The position numbers and the translations under genes are program-made. Source: Chloroflexota bacterium (lineage in GTDB: Bacteria > Chloroflexota > UBA11872). From it: DNA of 32,070 nucleotides. The stretch lies in assembly GCA_028874175.1 (NCBI GenBank), contig JAPPLN010000112.1, positions 1 to 32,070 of the forward strand. The letters are read 5' to 3'. The notes beneath the pieces are model-generated. The model worked only from the letters and a program-made list of their open reading frames with translations. It did not search any database and had not been told where the DNA came from. Below, piece by piece: positions 1 to 7,190 of this stretch. The first letter of the stretch is position 1; the number at the start of each line of letters is the position of its first letter.

Positions 1-130
1 TTTTAAAAACACCCTTTAAACCCCCCTGCCGCCCGCCTTTTCCCCCCCCCCCCCCGCGCCCCAAAAACCCCCCCCCCGCCCCCCGCCCCCCCCCCCCTAA
101 ACCCCGCCGCCCCCCCCCCCGCGGCCCCGA
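1..130. other. Low-complexity poly-C contig end
   Basis: The first roughly 130 bases are almost entirely runs of C broken by short A, T and G runs. Nothing after them in the window looks like this. The stretch has no coding or structural signal and is most likely a sequencing or assembly artefact at a contig end rather than genuine genome sequence. Confidence 0.7.
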
Positions 131-505
131 CTGGTCGTTTAAGGCCTTGGCTGAGGCGGAATGCGCGCAGGGGTCAAACGCACCGCTGGGATAGCCCCCG
201 ATTGCCGACGCTGTCCAGGTTCAGGGTCACAGCAGTGCGGTCCCCGTCTCGCGAGCGCCAGGGCTGATCCAGACGGGTTCCTGGAACTGAGTCTGCGTGG
301 GTATTCCCGATTGGGGCGGGGACGCTGAGGGCGCGAGCCGACTGCCTTGACCGGTTTCCGTCTCGCTGGCTAGCCTTCCCTACTTTCTCGCCCTTGAAGT
401 GGCGGGTAGGTGTCCTTCGTCTGCACGATTCGGCGGGTATGGCCGGATCCGCTGCGGAGGCGCGCTCGTCGGCCAAGGGCTAGCGGGAGGGAGTGGACGT
501 AGGAA
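131..505. other. Non-coding stretch upstream of the first binding protein
   Basis: No convincing gene is seen here; the short open frames are incidental to GC-rich DNA. The only signal I can support is a weak promoter-like pair at 347-376, listed separately. Confidence 0.5.
347..376 (+). promoter_or_regulatory. Candidate promoter of the first binding-protein gene
   Basis: TTGACC at 347-352 and TAGCCT at 371-376 are separated by 18 bases and lie about 130 bases upstream of the start codon. A similar arrangement (TTGACC, then CTCGCTGG, then a TA-starting hexamer) lies upstream of the paralogous gene at 2500-2527. The shared text makes the call somewhat better than chance, but the -10 match is poor. 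Confidence 0.3.
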
Positions 506-2170
506 ATGGTTACACGCAGACAGTTACTTCGCATGGGCGGCACCGCCGCCCTTGGGATTTCCGGCGCCGTAGCGCTGGCGGCCTGCGGCGAGACCCAGGT
601 TGTCACCAAGGAAGTCCCCGTCGACAGAGTCGTGGTCAAAGAGGTTGAGGTCGAGAAGATCGTCACGCAACAGGTCGAAAAGATCGTAACGCAGGAAGTC
701 GAAAAGGTCGTCGAACGGGAAGTTCCGGTCGAGAAGGTCGTCGAGGTTCAGAAGGTCGTCGAAGTCCCGGTCGAAAAGGTCGTCGAGAAGGTCGTGACCA
801 AGGAAGTCCAGAAGGTCGTCGAGAAGGTCGTTCAGGTCGAGAAGATGGCCGAGCGCCCGCGCGCGGTCCTTCGCTTTGCCCACGACCACTCGTCCGGTCT
901 GCGTGGCAAGCAGATGCAGTGGGCGTTGGACCGCTTCGCGCAGGTCCGCCCGGACATCGCCGTGAAGTTCGAGCCCCAGAACCACATGTTCCAGGACTCG
1001 TTCGGCATTCAGCTCGCCGGTGGGACGCAGGCGGAATGCGCCTTGCTGGACGGCGGGTTCTTCCACCAGTGGGTGGACAAGGGTGGTTTCGTTCAGATCA
1101 ACAGCTATCTGGACAAGCACCCGGACTGGAACCCGAGAAACTACGGGATGTGGCCGGATCAGCACACGATCAACTTCGCCAACAAGCACCCGATTCCCTG
1201 GAACGATGGCATCACGGGTCCGGCGTTCGGCCTGCCCTTCCAGGCTGGCATGAACGGTGTCCTCTACAACTACACGCTGTTTGAGGCGGCGGGAATCGAG
1301 CAGCCGTCAGCCGGGAACTGGGGCATCCTGACCGAATTCCTCGACGCTGCCCGGGCTATGACCGATCCGGAAAACAACCAGTTCGGCTTCCGCTCGTCGA
1401 GCGCGATGTGGGGCTTCTGGGCCGGCTGGGGCCGCGCGTTGGCCGACGGCAACCAGGATCTGCTGTACTACGACGAGAACGCCACGCGGATGACGATCTT
1501 CGATGACGGCGCCCACCGGGCGCACGACTTCGTCGTGAACGCCATCTGGCAGGAGGGCATCTCGAACAAGCTCGAAGATGCCAAGTTTCTCTCCGGCGAA
1601 TTCAGTGACCCGTTCTCCGCCGGCAAGATGGGTGTGACCAACTTCGGGAGCGCCGGGAACTACGTGGTTCGCATTGCCGGACGATTCGACTGGGGCATCA
1701 ATGTCCAGCCGGAGGGCCCGCGTGGCGAGGCGCCCATTCACACGTCACAACAGCCGCATCTGGTAACGAACGCCGCCGAGTCCAACGGTGTCATGGAGCA
1801 GGCCGTGGACATGTTGGTGTTCTTTGCTGGCGCCGAAGTTCAGGAACGGGCCGCCATCGATCGTGGATTCGTTCCTGTGAACCTTGAAGTGCACGCCGGA
1901 CCGGCGATGCAGGTGGCGCCCCCGCAGGGTCACAACCACATCACCCGCATCCTGACGGGTCGCAACGACCACCAGCACTGGCAGTCCGCGCACCCGAGTT
2001 GGTGGGAGTGGTTCGATGGTTGGCGTAAGGGCTCCGACAAGTCATTCATCGGGGAGGTGACGCCCGAGGAAGGTCGAGCGGCGCTGTTGGCTGCCTCGAA
2101 CAACATCCTTGAGAACCAGCACGACGCTTGGGTCGACTACAAGAACTGGGCAAGCACCCTGACCAGCTAA
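506..2170 (+). CDS. Tat-exported solute-binding lipoprotein (ABC family 1-like)
   Basis: Probable extracytoplasmic substrate-binding lipoprotein of an ABC importer, 554 aa. The N-terminus carries a twin-arginine motif (TRRQLLRMGG, residues 3-12), a short hydrophobic stretch and a lipobox LAAC at 24-27, so the protein should be exported folded and anchored by Cys27. Residues about 30-113 are a Val/Glu/Lys/Gln repeat (units such as VEKVVEV and VTKEV) predicted to form an extended helical or coiled-coil stalk. The binding domain follows from about 115 and is rich in Trp, His and Asn, as in sugar-binding proteins of the MalE/UgpB type. Purine-rich sequence (GGGAGGGAG, then AGGAA) precedes the ATG. 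No permease or ATPase gene is adjacent, so its transporter partners must be elsewhere. The paralogue at 2637 shares the whole layout. The substrate is unknown; a carbohydrate is an inference from the gene neighbourhood. Confidence 0.88.
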   Translation: MVTRRQLLRMGGTAALGISGAVALAACGETQVVTKEVPVDRVVVKEVEVEKIVTQQVEKIVTQEVEKVVEREVPVEKVVEVQKVVEVPVEKVVEKVVTKEVQKVVEKVVQVEKMAERPRAVLRFAHDHSSGLRGKQMQWALDRFAQVRPDIAVKFEPQNHMFQDSFGIQLAGGTQAECALLDGGFFHQWVDKGGFVQINSYLDKHPDWNPRNYGMWPDQHTINFANKHPIPWNDGITGPAFGLPFQAGMNGVLYNYTLFEAAGIEQPSAGNWGILTEFLDAARAMTDPENNQFGFRSSSAMWGFWAGWGRALADGNQDLLYYDENATRMTIFDDGAHRAHDFVVNAIWQEGISNKLEDAKFLSGEFSDPFSAGKMGVTNFGSAGNYVVRIAGRFDWGINVQPEGPRGEAPIHTSQQPHLVTNAAESNGVMEQAVDMLVFFAGAEVQERAAIDRGFVPVNLEVHAGPAMQVAPPQGHNHITRILTGRNDHQHWQSAHPSWWEWFDGWRKGSDKSFIGEVTPEEGRAALLAASNNILENQHDAWVDYKNWASTLTS

Positions 2171-2198
2171 GGTCGCGCGCCTACGGCGCATTGAAACC

Positions 2199-2230
2199 AG
2201 CCGGCCGGCGCCTTCAGGCGTCGGCCGGTT
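2199..2230 (+). terminator. Hairpin after the first binding-protein gene
   Basis: The 12-base arms at 2201-2212 and 2217-2228 pair fully (one G-T wobble) around a TTCA loop, about 30 bases past the stop codon. There is no clear T-run afterwards, so it may stabilise the 3' end or slow polymerase rather than act as a classical intrinsic terminator. Confidence 0.5.
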
Positions 2231-2499
2231 GACGTCTGCTGGGCTTGCCTGCATGCCCGAACCGTCGCTCGCACGTCGCCCCTGGAAACCGCCATCAGCC
2301 TCCAAACTGTTCTTGTGTCTCGCTACGGCTTAGTGCGCTGGTGCCCGATCCCACGACTCAGGTGATCCGGTCGTGGCAACCTCCCGAAGGCGGGCACTGA
2401 CTGCGCTCGGCACAATCTCCGAGATTGCGTGGATCCGAAAGTGGAACTTCTCCTTACCGGAAGGCAGTGGCCGACGCCAGGCACGTAGGCGCCAAAGTC
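2231..2499. other. Intergenic stretch between the two binding-protein genes
   Basis: No gene, repeat or structured element was recognised here. Confidence 0.4.
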
Positions 2500-2527
2500 T
2501 TGACCGTTAGCGCTCGCTGGTTACTCT
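2500..2527 (+). promoter_or_regulatory. Candidate promoter of the second binding-protein gene
   Basis: TTGACC at 2500-2505 and TACTCT at 2522-2527 are spaced by 16 bases. The element resembles the one at 347-376: both read CTTGACCG, then CTCGCTGG, then a TA-starting hexamer. It lies about 110 bases upstream of the preferred start. Confidence 0.3.
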
Positions 2528-2636
2528 GCGTACGAGGGTGTGACTGAAGTCACAAGCGCAGTGCCGCGCCTCGCCACAGATATTTTCGTGGGCTGGCGCA
2601 ATGAGAGTTGCACGCGGAGCGCGAACGGCGGGAGCA

Positions 2637-4295
2637 ATGACCCGTAGACACCTACTTCGCCTGGGCGGCGTCGCCGCGCTTGGTATGTCCGGCGGCGTTG
2701 CGCTTGCAGCTTGTGGCGACACGCAGGTCGTCACCACGGAAGTTCCGGTCGAGAATGTCGTCGTCAAAGAGGTTGAGGTCGACAGAGTTGTCACGCAGCA
2801 GGTCGAGAAGGTGGTCACTCGGGAGGTCGAGAAGGTTGTAGAGACGCAGACGGTCGTTCAAGTGCCCGTCGAGAGGATCGTCGAGAAGGTCGTGACCAGG
2901 GAAGTCGAGACCACGGTTGAGGTTGAGGCGCTGCCGCAACGTCCGCGTGCGGTGATCCGGCTAGCCAACGACCACGCATCCGGCGCACGCGGCGCCACCA
3001 TGAACTGGGCGCTGGATGCGTTTCATCGAGAGTCCCCGCACATCGCCATCAAGTTCGAGCCGCCGGGCCACCTGTACGCGGAGACGTTCGCCATGCTCAT
3101 CCAGGCCGGGGACCAGCCCGAACTGGCGCTGCTGGACGGCGGATTCCTAAACACCTGGGTTCATCACGACGGCTTTGCCCGCATTGACGGCGCCCTGAAC
3201 AAGCATTCCGACTGGGAACCCACCAAGTGGTACGCGCCGCCAGACGAAATGTCCGTTGGCCAGTTCGACGATGACCGCGCCGCCCACCCCGCCCCGCACA
3301 CCAGGGGCTACCAGGGCGTCATGTACGGGTTGCCGTACCAGGGCAACATCAACGGGGTCATATATAACTTCACGCTGCTGGAGCAAAAGGGCATTCCCAT
3401 GCCGCTTCAGGGTTCCTACCACCTGGAGCGCGAAGCGGCGGATCTCTTTGTCCAGGCCACCGATCCCGAAACCGGGACGTATGGCCTGCGGATGCATCCA
3501 AACGCCTGGCTCATCTGGGGAAGTTGGGCGCGAGCGATGCAGAACACCGGCAACCATATGTACCGCGCCCCGGACCAGTTGCGCTGGGACATCTTCAACG
3601 ATGGGGGCGACCGCGGCTTTGCGTTGGCCGTGGACACGATTCGCAGTGGCGTAGCGATGCCTCTGGACCAGATAGCCTCGGTGGCCGGTGAAGCCGGGAG
3701 TCCGTTTGCGGCTGGAAAGCAGGCGCGGCATTGGACGGCCGGGGGCCTTGGAAACTCCATCCGGCATATCGAGGACCAATTCGCGTGGGGCCTCGGTCCG
3801 GTTGAAGAAGGCGACCGCGGTCCGTTTCCTCACCACTTCACGAACCAGGGCCACTACTGCACCGCCACGGCCGAGCGAAACGGTCTGGTGGAGGAGTGCA
3901 CCGAGACCCTGCTGTTCTTCGCCGGTCCCCAGGTCCAGGGTCGCATCGCGATCGACCGCGGCTCGCTGCCCATGCTGAAGTCGGTGATCCAGTCCGACGC
4001 GTTCAAGGCCGGGCCGCCCCAAAACCACGGGTACTACAGAACCTGGATGGACAAGACGGACCACCACCACTGGCAGACCGGTCACCCCAACTGGTGGGAG
4101 TGGTACGAGTCCTTCCGTGCGGCTGCCCCGCCCTTCAGCGGCGAAATGTCGATCGAAGCCGGCATGCAGCGCATCATCGACACCTCCGACCGTGTCCTCG
4201 CCGACACCAGGCAGGCGTACGACTCCTGGAAATCCTGGATCGAGGCCCTGCCGCCTGCGTCCTACCCGCTAGACGTTCGTCCGCCGCGCGGCTGA
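2637..4295 (+). CDS. Tat-exported solute-binding lipoprotein, paralogue
   Basis: Second family 1-like solute-binding lipoprotein, 552 aa from the ATG at 2637. An in-frame ATG at 2601 would add 12 residues, but 2637 puts the twin-arginine motif TRRHLLRLGG at residues 2-11, just as in the paralogue at 506, and has GGGAG upstream. The lipobox is LAAC at 23-26. A Val/Glu/Thr repeat stalk follows (residues about 30-100), somewhat shorter than in the paralogue, then the binding domain. Shared blocks include ALLDGGF, the WEW-containing segment after a HxNWW-type stretch near the C-terminus, and FFAGxxVQxRxAIDRG. The two proteins are diverged rather than near-identical, suggesting an old duplication and different ligands. 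No transporter membrane genes lie downstream; the next gene is an oxidoreductase after a 181-base gap. Confidence 0.87.
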   Translation: MTRRHLLRLGGVAALGMSGGVALAACGDTQVVTTEVPVENVVVKEVEVDRVVTQQVEKVVTREVEKVVETQTVVQVPVERIVEKVVTREVETTVEVEALPQRPRAVIRLANDHASGARGATMNWALDAFHRESPHIAIKFEPPGHLYAETFAMLIQAGDQPELALLDGGFLNTWVHHDGFARIDGALNKHSDWEPTKWYAPPDEMSVGQFDDDRAAHPAPHTRGYQGVMYGLPYQGNINGVIYNFTLLEQKGIPMPLQGSYHLEREAADLFVQATDPETGTYGLRMHPNAWLIWGSWARAMQNTGNHMYRAPDQLRWDIFNDGGDRGFALAVDTIRSGVAMPLDQIASVAGEAGSPFAAGKQARHWTAGGLGNSIRHIEDQFAWGLGPVEEGDRGPFPHHFTNQGHYCTATAERNGLVEECTETLLFFAGPQVQGRIAIDRGSLPMLKSVIQSDAFKAGPPQNHGYYRTWMDKTDHHHWQTGHPNWWEWYESFRAAAPPFSGEMSIEAGMQRIIDTSDRVLADTRQAYDSWKSWIEALPPASYPLDVRPPRG

Positions 4296-4476
4296 GGACT
4301 CGTCGGCCCGGCACCCGCCGGGCCGATGGGTAGTTACACGGTCAGAACGCGCGGTGACCGAAACTGAGGCTGCAACCCGACTGCGATAGGCTCATTTCAA
4401 CATCGCTGCCAGTGGCAAGGCCTGTGGGCCAGAGGTCTTCCCTCTCTTAGCGGCGGACTCGTGGGAGTACACAGGT

Positions 4477-5229
4477 ATGAGTTTCAAAGTCGGGATCATC
4501 GGACACACGGGGCGAGGCAATTACGGGCACTATCTCGACATGGCCTTCGTTGGGGTGGAAGGCGCTGAGATCGTGGCCTTGGCGGACCCGGACGACGAGG
4601 GGCGGGCCGAAGCGGCCGAGAAGACGGGCGCCCGCACGGCTTACGCGGACTACCGCGAGATGCTGGACCGGGAAAAGCCCGACATCGCCGTCGTGGCCTC
4701 GAGGGAAGTCGGCGATCACCGCGACCTGGTCATCGACGCTGCCCGGGCGGGCGCGAACGTCTACCTGGAAAAGCCGGTGGCTACCGCGCCGGAGGACGTC
4801 GACGCCATGCAAGCCGCCTGCGATGAGTCGTCGGTCATGTGCGTGGTCGCCCATCCCTGGCGCGGCCATCCGCCGATTCAGCGCGTGGCGATTCCCCTCA
4901 TCAAGTCAGGACGAATCGGTGAGCCCCGCCTGGTTCGTGTGTTCGGCAAGGACGGCGAGAAGGGTGGGGACGAGATGTTCCTGGACCTCTATCCCCACTT
5001 CTTCGATTTCCTGTGGCAGGTATTTGGCGTCCCCCTGTGGTGCAGCGCCCATCTGACCCAGGACGGCCGCACCTGCGAACAATCCGACCTCAGGCCAGGC
5101 TGGGAAGGCATGGGCCTGGTGGCCGGCAACGGCCTCAAGGCCTATTACTGCTTCGAAGGCGGCGTCGCGGCCGACTTTGAGTCCTACCGGGGCGATGGCG
5201 CCTCGGATCCCTACCGCGTCGACATCTAA
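4477..5229 (+). CDS. Gfo/Idh/MocA-family oxidoreductase, N-terminal part up to an in-frame TAA
   Basis: NAD(P)-dependent sugar or cyclitol oxidoreductase family. An N-terminal Rossmann fold begins MSFKVGIIGHTGRGNYG, and the diagnostic Glu-Lys-Pro motif is at residues 98-100 (YLEKPVAT), where the Lys normally takes part in catalysis. The frame closes after 250 aa at a TAA (5227-5229), within a segment reading YRVDI-stop-GTEGTISLPGP. In this family the strand before GTEGT usually continues as an uninterrupted VxIxGTEGT-like motif, and the same frame stays open to 5574 with obvious family sequence. The stop therefore interrupts one gene that would be about 365 residues. A nonsense mutation or sequencing error of a Tyr codon (TAC or TAT to TAA) is the simplest explanation. 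Neighbouring genes use TAA as a normal stop, so codon reassignment is unlikely. Confidence 0.8.
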   Translation: MSFKVGIIGHTGRGNYGHYLDMAFVGVEGAEIVALADPDDEGRAEAAEKTGARTAYADYREMLDREKPDIAVVASREVGDHRDLVIDAARAGANVYLEKPVATAPEDVDAMQAACDESSVMCVVAHPWRGHPPIQRVAIPLIKSGRIGEPRLVRVFGKDGEKGGDEMFLDLYPHFFDFLWQVFGVPLWCSAHLTQDGRTCEQSDLRPGWEGMGLVAGNGLKAYYCFEGGVAADFESYRGDGASDPYRVDI

Positions 5230-5574
5230 GGCACCGAGGGCACGATATCCCTACCCGGGCCCATGGGACGCGGACCCGACATCTACTGGCACCCCCGCGC
5301 CAACCCGGAACTGATTGACGATGACGGCTGGGAGGTCGTTCCCGCCGAACCGCCGCCGGACCGCTACAAGTGGCTACGGGCGCACAAGCGCATGGCCCGC
5401 TCGATGATGGACATGCTGGAAGGCAAGGAGCCCGAGTGGGACCTGGTGCAACTGCCTAACGCCAGGCTCTACCTGGAGATGGCCATGCTGGCCCACGCCT
5501 CGCACATGCAGGGCGCGCGCGTCGGCTTGCCGCTACCCGACGGCAAGAACCCCTTCGACCACTGGACAGCGTAG
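5230..5574 (+). pseudogene. C-terminal part of the interrupted Gfo/Idh/MocA oxidoreductase
   Basis: Direct in-frame continuation of the gene at 4477 after the TAA at 5227-5229. It begins GTEGTISLPGPMGRGPDIYW and supplies the last strand and C-terminal helices of the substrate-binding domain (about 114 aa). The ATG at 5263 has no convincing ribosome-binding site, and a free C-terminal piece of this fold would not be expected to work alone. I read it as the tail of a broken or misread gene, not an independent protein. Confidence 0.75.
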
Positions 5575-5599
5575 TCAACGCACCGACAAGGCTCGTTAT

Positions 5600-5627
5600 C
5601 CCCAATGTTTCACGTGAAACATTGGGG
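5600..5627. promoter_or_regulatory. parS: parS centromere-like site, copy 1
   Basis: TGTTTCACGTGAAACA at 5606-5621 is an exact match to the 16-bp ParB-binding consensus found across bacterial chromosomes. It is embedded in a perfect 28-bp palindrome at 5600-5627 through flanking CCCCAA/TTGGGG arms. The site is intergenic, 26 bases after one oxidoreductase frame and about 160 bases before the next. ParB loads here as a CTP-dependent clamp in established systems. A terminator role for the hairpin is possible as well, but the exact consensus favours parS. Confidence 0.9.
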
Positions 5628-5784
5628 CTACGGCCGGAAGCTCGAAGTGCGAAGGACGGCGGATCTGCTGCCCCCCTCAGGGCCTTTACGTGGGATGCAC
5701 CCTCGTCTGCGATGATGCCGGTTGAACCGGTCGGCAGCCCATGCGGCACCCGCCTGGCGCGCTGATCTCTTAGGGGGTGGAGAA

Positions 5785-6921
5785 ATGTCAGCCAGCGATC
5801 TCCCGGCCTTTCGCATCGGGGTGGTTGGATGCGGCGGGATCAGTTCCCGCCACGGTCGCGCCGGCCTGGAGTCCGAAAAGCTCCAACTCGTCGCCTGCTG
5901 CGACATCCGCGAGTCCGTGGCCCGCGAGTGGGCAGAGACTTACGACTGCGAGGCCTGGTACACCGACTACGAGGAGATGATCCGGGACCAGGATCTGGAC
6001 GGTGTGGTCCTGGCCACCTGGCCCAACCAGCACCGCGAACAGGTCGAGCGTTGCCTCAACGCCGGCGCCCGCAACATCCTCAGCGAAAAGTCGCTGACCG
6101 CCGACGGACAGGAAGCGCTGGAGCTGGCGCAACTGGTTGAATCGGCCGGCGCGTACCTGATGGAAGGCTTCATGTACCGCCACCACCCGTTCGTGGCCGA
6201 ACTCGAGCGCCAGGTGGCCGCCGGAACCATTGGCGAGATCGACTCCGTCAGCTCCAAGTTCAGCACCCTCGATTACGAAGAGGAGAGCCCCGACGATCCG
6301 AACCGCAACTGGCGGCGCGATCCCGAGCGCCTGGGCGGCTCACCCTGGGACATCACCTGCTACGCCATCAACGCGGTCAACCACTTCGCGTCGATGGGCG
6401 CGGGCGGACGCGGCACCGGCAAGGGGTCGAACCCCGACGGAACGCTCGGCTCCGACGCGAAGAGCCTCGTCGCCGCGCGGCCGACCCGGGTCTGGTCGGT
6501 CGGGAGCCTCAGCAAGGTCTACGGCACCCTGAACCGCCAGTTCGGCCTGATCGAGTACGACAGCGGCTGCGTGGGCTACGTGGAGGGCAGCCGACAGGCT
6601 CATATCAGCGAGGAGTTGCACATCGCCGGCCGCGAAGGCCGCCTCCTCATCCGCCGCGCCTGGCGGCCCCACGCCGAGCCGGTGATCGAGCACCAGTACG
6701 GCAGCGGCGAATGGCGGGAAATCCCCGTTTCGGGCGCCGAGATGTACCGGCTGCAGATGGAGAACTTCGCCGACGTGGCGCAAGGCGTCGCCGAGCCGGT
6801 CATGCCGCTGATCCAGACCGTCGTGAACATGTACACCATCGAGGCCACGGTCACCAGCCAGCTCGAGGATCGACTCGTGGACCTCGAGCTCCCAGCCAGC
6901 CTCTTCGAAGAGTCGGCATAG
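5785..6921 (+). CDS. Gfo/Idh/MocA-family oxidoreductase, tandem copy A
   Basis: Predicted NAD(P)-dependent oxidoreductase of the Gfo/Idh/MocA family, 378 aa. The start at 5785 follows the strong ribosome-binding site GGGGGTGGAG; the same sequence and start occur in the copy at 7191, so a longer frame opening at 5722 is not used. The Rossmann motif is GVVGCGGIS at 12-20. The usual Glu-Lys-Pro reads Glu-Lys-Ser (residues 101-103, LSEKSL), with the Lys retained. A middle segment with NRNWRRDPERLGGSPWD and a Gly-rich SMGAGGRGTGKGS insert is shared only with the tandem copy. The two proteins have equal length and are nearly identical, with scattered substitutions, indicating a fairly recent duplication. 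The substrate is unknown; xylose- or glucose-fructose-oxidoreductase-like activity is a family guess. Confidence 0.9.
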   Translation: MSASDLPAFRIGVVGCGGISSRHGRAGLESEKLQLVACCDIRESVAREWAETYDCEAWYTDYEEMIRDQDLDGVVLATWPNQHREQVERCLNAGARNILSEKSLTADGQEALELAQLVESAGAYLMEGFMYRHHPFVAELERQVAAGTIGEIDSVSSKFSTLDYEEESPDDPNRNWRRDPERLGGSPWDITCYAINAVNHFASMGAGGRGTGKGSNPDGTLGSDAKSLVAARPTRVWSVGSLSKVYGTLNRQFGLIEYDSGCVGYVEGSRQAHISEELHIAGREGRLLIRRAWRPHAEPVIEHQYGSGEWREIPVSGAEMYRLQMENFADVAQGVAEPVMPLIQTVVNMYTIEATVTSQLEDRLVDLELPASLFEESA

Positions 6922-6948
6922 CCTGCGAGCAGGCTTGAGTGTCGAGTC

Positions 6949-6992
6949 TCGCACCGCGGCGGCCGCTACTGGCCCCTCATCACCCATGGCAC
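6949..6992 (+). pseudogene. 44-bp relic of an M20 peptidase gene
   Basis: This stretch matches 8929-8972, inside the M20 peptidase gene, at 42 of 44 bases. In the peptidase frame it encodes SHRGGRYWPLITHG, and both differences (TAC/TAT and CAT/CAC) are third-position and silent. Similarity stops abruptly on both sides. I interpret it as the remnant of a second peptidase gene lost between the two duplicated oxidoreductase genes. Confidence 0.75.
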
Positions 6993-7005
6993 GGCTCGCG
7001 AGCCC

Positions 7006-7027
7006 CGATGTTTCACGTGAAACATCG
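7006..7027. promoter_or_regulatory. parS: parS centromere-like site, copy 2
   Basis: A second exact TGTTTCACGTGAAACA lies at 7009-7024, inside a 22-bp perfect palindrome (7006-7027). Only the core and its immediate AT flank match copy 1; the outer arms differ (CGA/TCG here, CCCCAA/TTGGGG there), which argues for selection on the ParB-binding core. It is 1,403 bases from copy 1 and, like it, about 180 bases upstream of an oxidoreductase start. Confidence 0.9.
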
Positions 7028-7190
7028 AGGCGAACATCCGACGGTTCCGACTGCGCAGGAGTACAGGGCCTCGGCGAGCTAACCGAGACTGTTCCGTGCG
7101 AGGCGACGCGTTCTGCGATGATGCCCGTTGAACCGGTCGGCGCCCTGCGCGGCACCCGTCGGGAGCGCTGATCTCTCAGGGGGTGGAGAC

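Noticed and set aside
524-1189. A long leftward Asp/Leu-rich frame opposite the first binding-protein gene
   Set aside because: It is the antisense shadow of the repetitive Val-Glu-Lys stalk.
4477-5574. Stop-codon reassignment or selenocysteine-like recoding at 5227
   Set aside because: The codon is TAA, other genes in the window end at TAA, and no recoding element is visible.
5600-7027. The parS palindromes as ordinary intrinsic terminators
   Set aside because: The cores match the ParB consensus at all 16 positions in both copies and no T-run follows either one.
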